The notes: generated by a model from the letters alone, not told the origin. A stretch of 64,000 nt of DNA from Batrachochytrium dendrobatidis JAM81 (GCF_000203795.2 NW_006281099.1:1166690-1230689), one strand, 5' to 3'. Counted from the first letter of the stretch, positions 12,651-25,278 are shown. Numbers and translations are program-made.

Positions 12651-14975
12651 ATGACAAAGAGAAATGTGGTTTTACCCGAAGAGCTTATACTACGGATCAT
12701 ATCGTATGTAAATCTACCCATGCCATTATATCATCAGCTATCCAGTCTTTCACTGAATGGAAGTCATACCAATACTGCTAATCGCTTGGCTGCACATCCA
12801 CTTCTTGCAATCAGCATGGTGTGTCGTTCTTGGAACAGACTTGCGAATGACATTTTATGGCGAAAAGTCACTCTGACTGAGCACTCTTTGACCCCCTTTG
12901 TCCGTAGTGTCCTTGTTAGCGCACAGTTCGATCTGAATCGCAGACTCAAACAAGGTGCTATTTCGACCCAGAATCATGCAGAGGTCATATCTGTCATTAC
13001 TGAACGGTTGAATGCTATAGAATCGTTTGAAATGCTTGATTCTCCACCATCAGATCCGTATACTGCATATCAATTTTCCAGAGTAGCAACCGATGCTCCC
13101 ATCAGCGGATTTGATGCTGATACTGCATCTCTAAACCAAGATGAATTGGAAACTCTTCAGACAGCTACAATCATAAACTTTTTAACTCCACAATCGCAGT
13201 CGCATGTCAATGTGCTTCTACAGCATCGTCAGCAGCTGGCCAAGTCGAGAGAAATCAGACGAGCTCCACCGCTTAAAATGCTGCCATATGGCAATGGTCC
13301 ATTGATCCGGAAACTAGACATTCCATCTTGGGGTCAAAATCTGTCGCTTGTTCCACTTGTCATGGAGTTTCTTCCTAACTGGTCTAGGTGAGTATCTATT
13401 GTTTCTACAAAAGTAGATTGGGTAGCAGTGTATCGCTAATGCAACTGGTGTTGAACTGCAACTATTTTAAATTTTAGTGTGGCCTTCATGCATCCTCCAC
13501 ATGGAGAAGAGCATATTCCAACACTTCGACCAACTCTTATCCAATCACTCCGGCCTATTCTGTCTCAGTTAGAAGCCATCACTGTTGAAGATGTAGATGA
13601 GGATTGCTGGATTCCATTGTTACGAGCCATATCAGACAACTGCAGTAATATTCGGCATCTCAGCCTGGAAGCCATATCTGAAAAGGAACAGTACGCTAGC
13701 AATGTCGGTCTTGTTTATCTGTTTGAAAGCGTGCCTAAGCTTGAGTATATTCGTATGGACGGTGTACCTGTAGGCCACATGCATTTCACTCCATTTGGCG
13801 GTGATCTAGATATCAAAGCTTTGCCAATCGTATGTCCCAATCTTCGTGCAATAACGTTGGACTATTGTGATGTTACCATGAAGTCTGTTTACACACTCTG
13901 GAATGAGTGCAAAAACCTGGAATTTCTTGGCTTGGCAGGTCTTAGTCAAGCTCCAGAGATTCAGCAGAGTTTGTTGCCCAAACCAAAGCTAAAAATCTTG
14001 CGATTTGTGGATTGTGATGTATCTGATGCATTACTGGAAGATGTAGCGCGAAATGCACCCAATCTGGAGATGTTGCGGGTTGTTTTTGAAGACAGCGAAT
14101 CTTTAAAAACTCTTGATGTCACTGAAGGTATTAGTGATGCTATGCTGTTTGCAATTGGTAAACATTGTCTACATCTTCGAATTTTAGCTATATCCGTTTG
14201 CAGACGCATGACTTCGGCTGGATTGATCTGCATTCTTCGCAGTCCTTCTGTCACCATTTTGGATTTCCACAAAACTCCTGATTCAAATACAGGGATGCTT
14301 ACCGACTCATTTTTTTATGCAATCGCACCATTTCTGTTGCGCATTAAAACGCTTAATTTATTTGGACAGGCAGCATTATCTGAAACCATGTTTATATCCA
14401 TTCTGCAGCAAGGATTGCTTTCTTCTTTAGAATCGCTATGCGTAAACTCGACAAATATGGCCAAAGCATTTCTTGACGCTTTAGCTAATGATGCATGTCC
14501 TCGGATACAACGTCTCAGTATTGTTGACTGTAAATATATTGGTCAAGCAGACCTGATTGCATTTCTGAGCAATATCCAGTCGCGCTCACCTCGACCATTG
14601 CAGCGTCTATACAGTATTTATACTTATATACAAACGCATCCTATATACCCTACTAGTCCCACGTCCCATGCATTGGAAACTACTGCGGAAACAGTAGTCT
14701 CAAATCAAGATGGTATACCTCTTGAACTGGATTTACAAGCAATGGACGAATCACGCAACTCAGATCCACCTACAACGACACTGGACAATGCATGCGATAT
14801 ATCAGCTCGTACCCATTCTATTGAATCAGATCAAGTCTTTACACAGCATGAAGTTGATACTGTGCTAGAAACACACCGGCTAATAAGAAATGCTGATGTA
14901 TGGTTTACAGACGAGCATTTGGATATTTTTTCATTATGGCTTCAAGCAGTATCAGATGGTGGATGTAGCACATGA
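12651..14975 (+). CDS. F-box / leucine-rich repeat protein, SCF substrate adaptor
   Basis: Two exons (12651-13387, 13478-14975) encode 744 aa. The N-terminus reads as an F-box: VVLPEELILRIISYV, then an insert, then LLAISMVCRSWNRLANDILW, the usual Skp1-binding pattern. From about residue 250 onward there are leucine-rich repeats of the Grr1/AMN1 kind, for example CPNLRAITLDYCDVT, CKNLEFLGLAGLS, LKILRFVDCDVSD and CLHLRILAISVCRRM. F-box/LRR proteins present substrates to SCF ubiquitin ligases, with the LRR arc as the substrate-binding surface. The insert within the F-box and the ~100-residue polar stretch after the LRRs (residues about 630-700) are unusual. The specific substrate cannot be told from sequence. 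Confidence 0.8.
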
Positions 14976-15274
14976 TTCAAAATATAACTTTATAAGCAAA
15001 TTTAATCTCTTGATTGCTATTTTGCTGATTAGATTAAATCCTGGTAGTCTGATCGTATAGTATTTGAATAGACAGGATGAAAAATAGAAAGTGAATACGG
15101 CTGTGAATAAATGCATTAGCAAGGTAACTCGTGGGAAATCTCAGTCCAACGTCGAGATTTCTGCGACTGTTTCTTGTAGCAGCAGATTGGCTTTTGCATC
15201 TGGTCAATTTCCAATCGATATACAGTATTAGTGCATTTGTAGCAGGTCATATAATCGCAAAGCATCAAGCCAAT

Positions 15275-15667
15275 TCAATTACCACTCAAAACTAAATCCG
15301 ATCTCAATTTAGAAATAATTGTCTGGTTATATTTGATGGCCTGCGACTGAACCAGTTTGATCGTTCCACCAACATGGACAACTTTCACCATACATATCCG
15401 TTTATTGATAGCAGTGATAAGCGACACACATGCCCAAACCAAGCGCATGTAGTCTCTATTGACTCTCACAATAGCTAGCCCAGTGAATGGATTAAAGTAT
15501 TTCACTTGCAGCGAAATGGCTAGAACGCCCAGACCAAATACACCAAAGTTGGTAGAGAGACTTTCCTTGATTGCATTAAGGATCTGGTATAGGTTGAGGG
15601 ATTCCGATATCTTTCCATTTTCAAAAATAATCTCACAAAGAAGATATCTGTTCTTGAACCTCACCAT
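15275..15667 (-). CDS. POP5: RNase P / RNase MRP protein subunit Pop5
   Basis: A single exon of 130 aa on the minus strand. It begins MVRFKNRYLLCEI, the typical Pop5 start, and has the family signatures VRVNRDYMRLVWACVSLIT and VKVVHVGGTIKLVQ. The length is close to fission-yeast and human Pop5. Pop5 is a small RNA-binding scaffold protein shared by nuclear RNase P (5' maturation of tRNA) and RNase MRP (rRNA processing). A CACGTG E-box core lies about 60 bp upstream at 15724-15729. The 299 bp between it and the convergent F-box gene hold only AT-rich 3' sequence and a right-end MITE remnant near 15091-15107. Confidence 0.9.
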   Translation of the reverse strand: MVRFKNRYLLCEIIFENGKISESLNLYQILNAIKESLSTNFGVFGLGVLAISLQVKYFNPFTGLAIVRVNRDYMRLVWACVSLITAINKRICMVKVVHVGGTIKLVQSQAIKYNQTIISKLRSDLVLSGN

Positions 15668-16547
15668 CTTCTAGCTGGCTCGTTATGTTGGCAAAAAACC
15701 TTTCAAGCAAACGCTATTTAAATCACGTGTTTTATGAGTTGAAATCGTGAAATTTGGCTTGCAATTAAAATGAAAACGCAGATTGGTTTTGGTGAGTTTT
15801 CAAGAATCGACTAGTTTGGCATGATTTGGTTTGCATGTTGGCTATCCTGTGTTGCTGATGATCGCACAAGCTGAAAAATTGAAAAAAGAAAGAGTTTGAG
15901 AAACAACAATATCTCAGGCTATCCACGACAGCATCGTCATCTCAATTTTAAATCGATGAAAGCACTCAAATAGTGCGAAACTCGCACTAGTGTCAACTAC
16001 TTTGCATTTTATCTTGAAGGAGTTGGAAATGTTTAATTTTCTGTCCTTGTACTAGAGCCATTGGAAAAAATTCAACTGTTAAAGCAGTGGTTTGTGCATT
16101 TTGTTGGGCAATCATCATTGTAAATACCATGTCATATATCTGCTCATTGAATAAGCCAAACTAATCTATTTTTCAAAATCTCGTTTGCAAATAGCATAAT
16201 TAATAGACTAAAATATGGATGCCAAATAAAACATTATCTCCTTCAACTAATAAATTTGTTTATTAGCTAAATGAGGTAAAAACGTTGCAAGTCATTAAAC
16301 TGTATGCCATCAAAGGATGAGCATTGTTTTAGAATTAACACAAAGCAAAGTGCAAAACACAGTAATTGATTGCTGGAAGAGTATAACGAATACATGATTA
16401 ACTGGAGAAAGTATGAGATGAAGTAGATCACACTCATTTATCCAGTAAAAACCATGTAGCAATAATCTAGTATATCAATACAAGGATTTCAAAAGTGCTC
16501 AAGATTAGTAGACTTCAAGAAATAACAAGTTTGCGTTTTTATCAAGC
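15668..16547. other. Gene-free spacer, no feature recognised
   Basis: 880 bp between the start of POP5 and the end of the repeat-protein gene, AT-rich with stops in all frames. The E-box at 15724-15729 and the POP5 promoter lie at its left end. I see no RNA gene, repeat-family member or conserved motif in the remainder. Confidence 0.5.
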
Positions 16548-19146
16548 TTAGATCTTTTCTACTGATGCACGAACAGCAGCTATACTATGTCTACTTGGAT
16601 GAACATCACCACTAGCACGTTCGTGTAGATTGGAATTACTTTCTCCAGTTCTAGGCTGACTTTTTGACAAATTTACTTTGCTTGAAGTAGATTTGGACGC
16701 ACTGGAAAACAAACTTTTTTTGCTATGCAATCGCTCTTGTGAGCCTTTTGAATAAACCTCGTGAGTGGAAGTCGAATCTTTTTTGTTTTCAGCAGACTGA
16801 TGTTCGTCATGATCGCCAACTAGTTGATGTTCACTTTTGGAAGTGTGTTTAGTCTTGCTCTCATTATGATTCAAATTATTTTTACTGCTGGCTAATTTAT
16901 GCTTGTCTTTTCCTAGATTTGCTTTGCTTCCATTCAGCTTATTGTCACTTTTACTTAAATTAGTTTTGCTACTGGTCAGTTTTTGCTCACTTTTATGAGC
17001 ATCGTGGTGACTGGTGGATTCGTGAGTCTCGTGCTTATGCTCATCATCATGGAGTTGATCCTTGCTACCAGCCAGTTTTTGCTCACTTTTATGAGCATCA
17101 TGGAGTTGATCCTTGCTACCAGCTAGTTTCGGTTCACTTTTATGAGCATCATGATGACTGATGGATTCGTGAGTTTCGTGTTTATGCTCATCGTGGTGGA
17201 GTTGATCCTTGCTACCAGCCAGTTTTGGTTCACTTTTGTGAGCATCATGGAGTTGATCCTTGCTACCAGCTAGTTTTTGCTCACTTTTGTGAGCATCATG
17301 ATGACTAGTGGATTCGTGAGTCTCGTGTTTATGCTCATCGTGGTGGAGTTGATCCTTGCTACCAGCCAGTTTTGGTTCACTTTTGTGAGCATCATGGTGA
17401 CTGGTGGATTCGTGAGTCTCGTGTTTATGCTCATCGTGGTGGAGTTGATCCTTGCTACCAGCCAGTTTTGGTTCACTTTTGTGAGCATCATGGAGTTGAT
17501 CCTTGCTACCAGCCAGTTTTGGTTCACTTTTGTGAGCATCATGGAGTTGATCCTTGCTACCAGCTAGTTTTTGCTCACTTTTGTGAGCATCATGATGACT
17601 GATGGATTCGTGAGTTTCGTGTTTATGCTCATCGTGGTGGAGTTGATCCTTGCTACTGGTCAGTTTTTGCTCACTTTTATGAGCATCGTGGTGACTAGTG
17701 GATTCGTGAGTCTCGTGTTTATGCTCATCGTGGTGGAGTTGATCCTTGCTACCAGCCAGTTTTGGTTCACTTTTGTGAGCATCATGGAGTTGATCCTTGC
17801 TACCAGCCAGTTTTGGTTCACTTTTGTGAGCATCATGGAGTTGATCCTTGCTACCAGCCAGTTTTGGTTCACTTTTGTGAGCATCGTGGAGTTGATCCTT
17901 GCTACCAGCCAGTTTTGGTTCACTTTTGTGAGCATCATGGAGTTGATCCTTGCTACCAGCTAGTTTTTGCTCACTTTTGTGAGCATCATGATGACTGATG
18001 GATTCGTGAGTTTCGTGTTTATGCTCATCGTGGTGGAGTTGATCCTTGCTACTGGTCAGTTTTTGCTCACTTTTATGAGCATCGTGGTGACTAGTGGATT
18101 CGTGAGTCTCGTGTTTATGCTCATCATGGAGTTGATCCTTGCTACCAGCTAGTTTTTGCTCACTTTTGTGAGCATCGTGGTGACTGGCAGATTCGTGGTG
18201 TTTTTGCTTGTCGACATTTGTTGGATCTATTTTTAAACATTGAGGTTGTAGCAATTTTTTGTTAAAAACCTTGGATTAGTATAGCCCTGTAAAATTCACC
18301 AACATAAACTACAGTTTTTTTCATCATAATTCTATCTGATAATCAAATGATACAATTGAGAAATTAACAAACAATCCAAATAAAAGGTGTAGTAATATAT
18401 TAGTACCTTGATGCTGATGATCGACTTCAGCTATTGGCTCCTGCTTATCAACTAAGCCAATAATTGTTAAATTGTCAATATTTATTATAAGCGATTGATT
18501 TAAAAGACTTGCAAGATAATCTTACTATTGGACTTGAGAGCTACATCGTTTTTATCAATGTGTCCACCCACCGAGTGATCTGTTGGATTCAGATTCTGAA
18601 AACCAAAAATAGCAATATAACCCAAAAAGATTCAACAGCATATTAAAAAATGATTAGATGATTGAAATTTAGGCAAAAATATTTAGTCAATAGGTGTAAA
18701 TGCACTAATTACATTTTCAAAATTATATTTGATGCATTAGCAGTTTTTAAACCAGCCATATTGTGCCAAGCCATATATAGATGGATAAGCTTTTGCCGTA
18801 AAAAGTATTTTTCACTTTTGGATATACTTTTAATTATCCACGCCATTTAATGGATATATGCAATTGAAATAATATAGTTTGATGTCCATGTATGTGTTCC
18901 AATTGCACGTTGGCAAGACACCTAAATAGTTGACTGAGTATACTACTTTATAAAACTTACTGTTGGTTCTCTCACGATGATAGCAGGAACTCCTGGCGGA
19001 CGCGATTTACCACTATCGGCAGATTGAGATTGCTCAGCAGCATGTCCTGCAGGTTGGCTACCATGCGCAGCAGGTGTGCTATCCTTGTTTGCATCTTTTG
19101 ATTGTGTGGTTCGAACTACGTTTTGCTTTGACGAACCACAGCCCAT
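16548..19146 (-). CDS. Predicted myristoylated/palmitoylated protein made of charged His-rich tandem repeats
   Basis: Four minus-strand exons (18961-19146, 18526-18595, 18407-18451, 16548-18226) encode about 659 aa. I chose the ATG at 19146 because it gives MGCGSSK, a textbook dual-acylation start: Gly2 myristoylation, Cys3 palmitoylation. The longer frame upstream would bury this signal. After ~100 polar residues comes a block of near-identical repeats with core DAHKSEPKLAGSKDQLH (17 residues). Some units are extended by a His/Glu/Lys segment, HHDEHKHETHEST. The C-terminal ~150 residues are Lys/Ser-rich, with weaker repeats of the form LxGSKxNL. It is extremely hydrophilic, probably disordered, and reminiscent in composition of LEA or dehydrin-type proteins, but there is no true homology I can claim. 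Function unknown; membrane-tethered at the inner leaflet by inference. Confidence 0.7.
16985..18190 (-). repeat. Coding 51-bp tandem repeat array (minisatellite)
   Basis: On the + strand the unit contains 'gttgatccttgctaccagc' followed by 'cacttttgtgagcatcatgga'-like sequence, repeated every 51 bp, with longer composite units where a 'gtggattcgtgagtctcgtg' block is inserted. All lengths are multiples of three, so the frame is kept. The units differ at only a few positions, which suggests recent expansion or ongoing homogenisation. Because there are no stops, several long but meaningless frames are open on the opposite strand. Confidence 0.9.
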
Positions 19147-19457
19147 GATTGTATGTGTGTTGGTTTTAAATGGGTAGTGTATCGAATTATTGAGCAATTA
19201 ATGTTTACTTTTAAAAAAATACAAGCTGTTGATGAGTTTATAAATCTGGCACAGTTGCGTGGATATAGTGCCATCGTGGCTTTTTTATTTTGATATCTTT
19301 AGGAGGGAACACTGCTTGTTCAATTATTAGCCAACAAAATATGTACATTATAGCACCTCTAAATGTGTAGACCTGTTCAAATGAGATTGTTAATGGCAAA
19401 CATTATGAATCACTGCAACGAAAAACTTGTTTACATTAGCGCTCAGTTAGATGATAT

Positions 19458-19902
19458 TTACAGTCGTATTCACGTAAAATGAAGCTTGTACTCATCTTAC
19501 AGTCCTATTTTTCTTGAAATGAACAATGGCCGAACATTCGTTACACTTTCTTATTGAAAATCAGCTTTTTTAATAGACATTCTCGATTGTTCTAAACACA
19601 ATGTGCATCATATGATGCACACAGACGATAACTTAGGCTAAAACTATTTTGTATTCTAAAATATCACAAAGTTCGCGCTCTACTTTAAACAAAGGTTATA
19701 TCTCAGTAATGCTGCTGTTTCCTGCCAATCATCCAAATATTTGGTTTGTAAAAAGGGAGTTGGATACGGAGGAAAGGATCAGTAAAGAGTTTAGTGAACA
19801 TATGCTATCTAGTAAATTTGTCACCAATCATTCCATGAGACTGGCAGTTTATTATGTATTTTAGCTTATTTAGTGTTCCATTTTGTGTGAATACGGCTGT
19901 AA
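19458..19902. mobile_element. MITE-like element with inverted ends (copy 2, best preserved)
   Basis: The left end reads TTACAGTCGTATTCACGTAA and the right end GTGTGAATACGGCTGTAA, imperfect inverted repeats of about 24 bp. Both ends sit next to TA (TACAG...CTGTA), as expected for Tc1/mariner-type TA target duplications. It is about 445 bp with no transposase. It fills most of the 855-bp gap between the repeat-protein start and the PP2A gene; nothing else is evident in 19147-19457 or 19903-20002. Confidence 0.7.
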
Positions 19903-20002
19903 ATACTTGCTCCTATATTGTCTTCCGATGCATTATAGATTGATTAAATCGAAAACAAGATTGCGAGCTTCAAGACTAGATACAATATATATAATCTTGG
20001 CA

Positions 20003-23000
20003 TTATAGTCCAGCAATGTTTTCAAAATCAAAATCGGTATTGGTGCAAAATCCTGATTTAGTATGGGCATAGTTGCAGGAGTTGACACCACGCTCAATAA
20101 AACTCGCATTTGCAAGCACTACATTCTTCTGTGTAGTCCCAACAGCATCCTTGGCTACACAGTGCAAACGTACTAGCTCATCTTCAACTTGATCAAAATT
20201 ATCGCAATCATTTTCATCTGGATTTTCGTCCCATTCGGCTGAAAGTACGCCATTAATATATCCTTCAATGCATTTTGGATCTTCCGACTCGTCAAAATCC
20301 ATATAGGCTGATTGTGATTGATAGTTGTCCTCGTCGGATAGCTTTGAGTAAGCTTTTGCTGCAAACTTTTCAAAACCTCTGGGCATTCAAGATATCATAC
20401 AAATCAAGTTAAAAAAGCAGTTTTATCAAGAAAGTCGACAAAGTAAAAGTTTGAAATGCAACTTACTCCAGCCGAATGGTTTCGCCCGTGTGTTTTGTAA
20501 AATATACCATTTCCTGTTCGCGAAATGCTGGGTCAATACGACGAGTATATGTTTCGTATTTTCGTAAATCAAATAGCATGTCAAAAAACAATGAAGCACT
20601 TGTTGATCTTTTCAAATCTTGCAAAGTGATTTTGTTTGGATATGCAGGTTTGAGAAGATCAAATCTATTGACACAATTGAAGACATATGACAAGACAGTT
20701 AAATTGCATTTTACTTGAACAAGCATTATTGTTGCATACATACACTAGCCATTTTATCAAAAACAAAGGTTTGACAAAATACTTACAAACTGCATATAAA
20801 ATCTTCAAATTTCCATACATCACTCATACGACTATTTAGCATTCGCTGATACTGTTCATCGAAAAAAATCTTTATCTCATACAGGCTCAAACAGCCGTCA
20901 CCATCCAAGTCCAGACATCTGAACCAGTATTCAATGGCGGATGGGGTGCTTTTATCTTCTACAGCAAGGATAAACCAGACAAAGTCGGCATAGGACATGG
21001 TCGGCGGAGATGTTTTTATAGAAGGAATTTTTCCGTATCCAAGTATCACTCGAGTTAAAATCAAATCGGTCATACTGTATCGATCGTATTTTTTCAAAGC
21101 AGCATGGTCAATCGCAAGCTGCTGATCAGTATCCAATTCCCAAAACTTGCAGTAGATGACGTAAAAATGTTGGTATGAGAATATATCAACCGTCTAAAGT
21201 ATTTAGGGAAAATATATCAGAGTAGCAAAGTATTAACGGAATGCACAAGTCCAAACACGAGCTGGGTATCGTTATGTAATAAAATCCGTCACCTTGTTGA
21301 TATCATCCAATGCTTCTAGATCCGTCACGTACTCTACAAATCTGCTTTTGAGAAACTCGGAAAATGTCATTTGATTGTTCCATTTTTTAGGTTTGGTGTA
21401 AAACAGTCGCAAAACAACAGTCTCAACTGTGATTGTGGCAGTTTTATATGAAACAAGTTAGCCAAAATGTTTCTTATAAATAGTAAAGATTAATGGTTTA
21501 TAGTACTCAAATACCAAATATATATCTAAACTCACTATAACGAATTTGAAATGGTTTATAATCTTCAAGGAATCTCAGGCCTGGATGATTTTGCACAACA
21601 TCTATTACAGTCACATTACAAAGTCAAATAAGTATCTATACTGGCCAAATACTTTTAAAATATAAAAGTACCTTTGACAACTATTTCGATATCGCTAGGA
21701 GTAAGGTATGACTTTTTTGGATCCTTCAAGAGACCAAACAAGATAGCTTCAGGAGTATGGTATGTTGACAAATGAGTCGTCCAAAATCTAAAATGAATCA
21801 AGTTTCAGCATCAATATAGCGTAAGCAACATTGTAATACCAACCCGTATTGGTGAATCTACAATCAGGAATACATACGATATGAATTTATCAAATGTAAT
21901 GCCGTCAGTGCCATTGCAAGCACGAATATACATTGCTGAACTGAAATATCGGGAAATATTGCATGCTAGCGCCACGTCAACAAAGTCATGTTGATACAAA
22001 GGTACGTCGTTTGCTTGTAGTTTTAGTTCTGGACTTGCTGTAAAAATTGATCGAAGTTTTTCCTAGATTTACATGTATGAGTATTATTTGATGTCTAGTG
22101 AGATGCAACCCAAATAGAAAAGCATCCAAAACGTAGCCAGCCAAAGTAGTAATATGTAATCAAGGTGTTTAGATCTTGCAAGCATGATTTACTTTAAGCG
22201 TATCAGTCATGATCTTATTTCGCGCAATGGGTTTACCAAATGGATAGTAAAATTTGCCTATGCTTGGTTTCTACAAGTAATAAATTCACCATAAGATAGC
22301 AAAAACTACATGTCAGTATAGGCGGGGTTGTAGAATGCATAAATAGATTGAGTGATAAAAAGCAGGACAATCAAACAGATCGAGTATTTACCTGAGAAAC
22401 AGTGAGGTCTACTCCAGAATCTTTTTTGACCACCTCCTGTTCTCTAGTCAGTGGTATTTTCCGACTATTTATTGCAGAAACTGCCTCATTTCTGGAAATG
22501 CTCTGATGTGTGGTATCTATGCAGGTTAATTCAAGTTTTGATTCTGGAGATGACAAGGTATCGACAGATGGCTTATCAAATTGTGTGGTGGTAATATTAA
22601 GTTGTTGATCAGAAGAAATAGTATTTTCTACAGACGGTTTGGAATTTAAAACATCAAACGATATTAATATATTGAATTGCGTCGAGGATAATAAATGACT
22701 TACCGAAATGTGATTGTGCAGATTTGATATTTGAAATGACACCAGGAATTGAGCAAATAGGTTCTGTATCAACATGACACCTATCTAATGGTAAAATGCA
22801 CGTAGGGGTTTTACCCACCAGTCTACTTTCATTCAACACCGAGATGGACGCACTACCAGGGTAAACATCACAGTTGGGTTTTGACCGATTGGACATGTCA
22901 TCAATGTCTGTATGAGGGGACAATGGCGCTAGTTCAGAAAAAATCCCCATTTCATCAACACAATAAGATGACTCTGTATGGCTTGAAGAAAGGGTATCCA

Positions 23001-23379
23001 CTTTGGTAGAGCCCATCACATCCAATGCAGCCAATTTATTGGTAATGAATGTAGACGCGTCTGTCTGTACCAACCATTGCATCAAGAGAGTATCAGTGTT
23101 TAGTGTTTGGTTAGGAATAAAGTCGAATGGTGAAGATGCCAAGGTACAAGTTGATAAAGTATCTTTTCTTGTATTAGTTGGAGATTTGGGTTGAAAGACA
23201 GTTTCCTTTAGAGAGCGTTGGATGGTTTGTGGGGTTGAAGTTTCATTGCCAACAAGTATTGAATTCGATAAATCATGCGACTTTACTGTTTGTATTGTTT
23301 CAGGACTGCTGACAGAGTCAATTGGCTCTGAATCCGGGTTTTGTAGCTTGTTTTTCAAAACTACATTCTGCCATTCCAT
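20003..23379 (-). CDS. PPP2R3: Protein phosphatase 2A regulatory subunit B'' (PR72/PPP2R3-type, EF-hand)
   Basis: Ten minus-strand exons: 22704-23379, 22392-22627, 22193-22270, 21878-22062, 21672-21787, 21536-21601, 21293-21426, 20787-21193, 20467-20664, 20003-20378, giving 823 aa. The B'' core spans about residues 305-710 and shows the family motifs DVVQNHPGLRFL, YQHFYVIYCKFWELDTD, MSYADFVWFILAVEDK, IEYWFRCLDLDGDG and ITLQDLKRS. B'' subunits direct the PP2A catalytic dimer to substrates and are Ca2+-responsive through two EF-hands. EF2 (residues 592-603, DLDGDGCLSLYE) is canonical. EF1 (518-529) has Gln at loop position 5 and Ala at position 12, so it may bind Ca2+ poorly. The first ~300 residues are Ser/Thr-rich and disordered-looking. 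An in-frame stretch with an acceptor site upstream of the chosen ATG (to about 23445) leaves room for an extra 5' exon. Confidence 0.92.
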
Positions 23380-23678
23380 GCTGGTTGTTTGTAGTAACTG
23401 TGGAGTAAAGTATTTCGGTTTATTGTATGTAGTTGATGTAGGATTCTAAAATTGAAGATTGCTGGGCTAGTAGATTTGGATGTAATATTGTTTGTGATAA
23501 TATAATAATTTAAAACAAATCAAATATAGATTTAATGGTTGAAGCTGTCTTGCGTAGTGGTATCAATAAACTTGCCTGTAGTTGGGCTAGAGCGTAATTA
23601 CGCAATCATAAGCGGAGTATCGAGGCAAACCAATATGCGGTCTAGTCGCTATTTATTACGGACTGATCGTTTAAATTA

Positions 23679-25278
23679 ATGGCGGTGAAATTCAAGTTTT
23701 GCTGCAACAAAACAATAATGAATACTCCAGCAAAGCCTATTGAACATACTGCGAGACTCACTCGCTCTTTTTCTAAAAAGCTAAAGGATCAAAATACAGC
23801 AAATGGATCTACTGCTGAACCTTTAATAAAAACTCCTTTAAAGAGAACCCCACGGTCTCTTAAAGAAAAGGCTTCAAAAAACACTGTCGAGATGGTGGTT
23901 CCTACCACTACTTCGATTGCTATTGCTGCCTCTGCTGAGGAGCCTACTTCTGGTGTTTCTGATTCTTTTGCTTGTGATACTGCTGACACAGTGGATAAAG
24001 CTACAGAAACTACTACTCAGGTCATTCATGATGCCGCTACTCAGCAGATTGCTACTGTAGAGGCTGTCGTTGCAGCTGTATCCAAGGATGAATTCTCTGT
24101 GATCGTTGCTGGAACTACTGCTGACGAGGCTCTTGAGCAATCCACTCTTGAAACGGATACTGAAACTCTTTGTGGAAAAAAGCGCTCGATCAGCGAAACT
24201 GAACCGCTTGCCTATTCTGCAGTTGTACTAGATATTGAAGGAACCACCACTCCCATTTCCTTTGTGCATGATGTTCTTTTTCCTCATGTTGTGACTTCAA
24301 TTGACACATTTTTATCTGAGAAATGGGATGATGTTGAATGCCAAGAACGAGTAGCTGATCTCGTTAAACAGGTAGAGCGTTAATATTTTCAATGATTTAT
24401 TGTTCAGATCCAATCTAACCGTTGTATTATATTATGCTCTAGTCCGAGGCAGATGTTGAAGCTGGATTAAAAGATGCTCGACAGATTTTGAGCTCCACTA
24501 CAGATCGCACTGAAGCTCAGAAGAGTGTTTCTGACTATGTCAAGTGGGTCATGTCTAGTGATCGCAAAGTCACTGCCCTCAAAGCTTTTCAGGGTTATTT
24601 ATGGAGATCTGCCTATGAGATTGGTGATGTTTCTGGAGTGTAAGTTGCATCTGTATTGCATACATATTGAACACTATCTTCATCTTTAAGCCTATTCAAT
24701 GCTATTTATTAACTTGAATATATATGCTAGTGTTTACGACGATGCTTTTGAAGCGCTTAAGCAATGGAAACAGCAGGGCGTGCCTGTTTATATTTATTCG
24801 TCAGGGTCAGTTGAAGCACAAAAACTGCTTTTTAAATACTCCGACAAGGGTAATATGCTTGAATACTTTTCAGGACATTACGACACAACTACTGGATCCA
24901 AGATAGATCCCGAGTCGTATCGTTTGATCGCCAATGATATTTTGCAAGAACCAAGCCAGATACTGTTTGTGAGCGACAATGTCAAAGGTAAGCGTGCATC
25001 TTGCATATCCCACTTTATCCTGACCTGCTACTCACATGACGAGGGTAACCACTGGTTTTTGGAATTTAATAGAAATTGAGGCTGCATACGCTACTGGATA
25101 TCAAGTTTGCATTGCAGTGCGACCAGGAAATGTTCCTATTTCTGGCAGTGTTGAAGAAAAGTTTAACATTAGCAGTGATTTTACACTTCTTGTAAATGGA
25201 ATCAAATCGGAAATTGGGGAAAATAACGGGCATTCAGCCAAGATAGCTCGAGTGGAAACAGTTAAAATGGATAAATAA
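23679..25278 (+). CDS. UTR4: Enolase-phosphatase E1 (methionine salvage) with long N-terminal extension
   Basis: Four exons (23679-24371, 24443-24639, 24731-24987, 25073-25278) give 450 aa, or 437 from Met at 23718. The HAD-type catalytic domain occupies about residues 178-430: motif I VVLDIEGTTTPISFV (nucleophile Asp185, Glu187), motif II YSSGSVEAQKLLF, motif III LFVSDN, plus ALQG-type KAFQGYLWRSAYE. The enzyme enolises and dephosphorylates 2,3-diketo-5-methylthiopentyl-1-phosphate in the methionine salvage pathway. The usual family length is about 230-260 aa, so the ~175-residue N-terminal extension is odd: first basic (TRSFSKKLK), then Ala/Thr/Val/Glu-rich and acidic. It could be regulatory or targeting; function unknown. 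The 299-bp gap upstream shows no feature. Confidence 0.9.

Noticed and set aside
17277..18152. Several long + strand frames opposite the repeat-protein gene
   Set aside because: They are antisense readings of the 51-bp repeat, whose unit length is a multiple of three and lacks stops on that strand. The minus-strand reading has exons, an acylation start and a sensible composition.
19649..19864. 71-codon + frame at 19.6-19.9 kb
   Set aside because: It sits within MITE copy 2 and has no counterpart in other copies.
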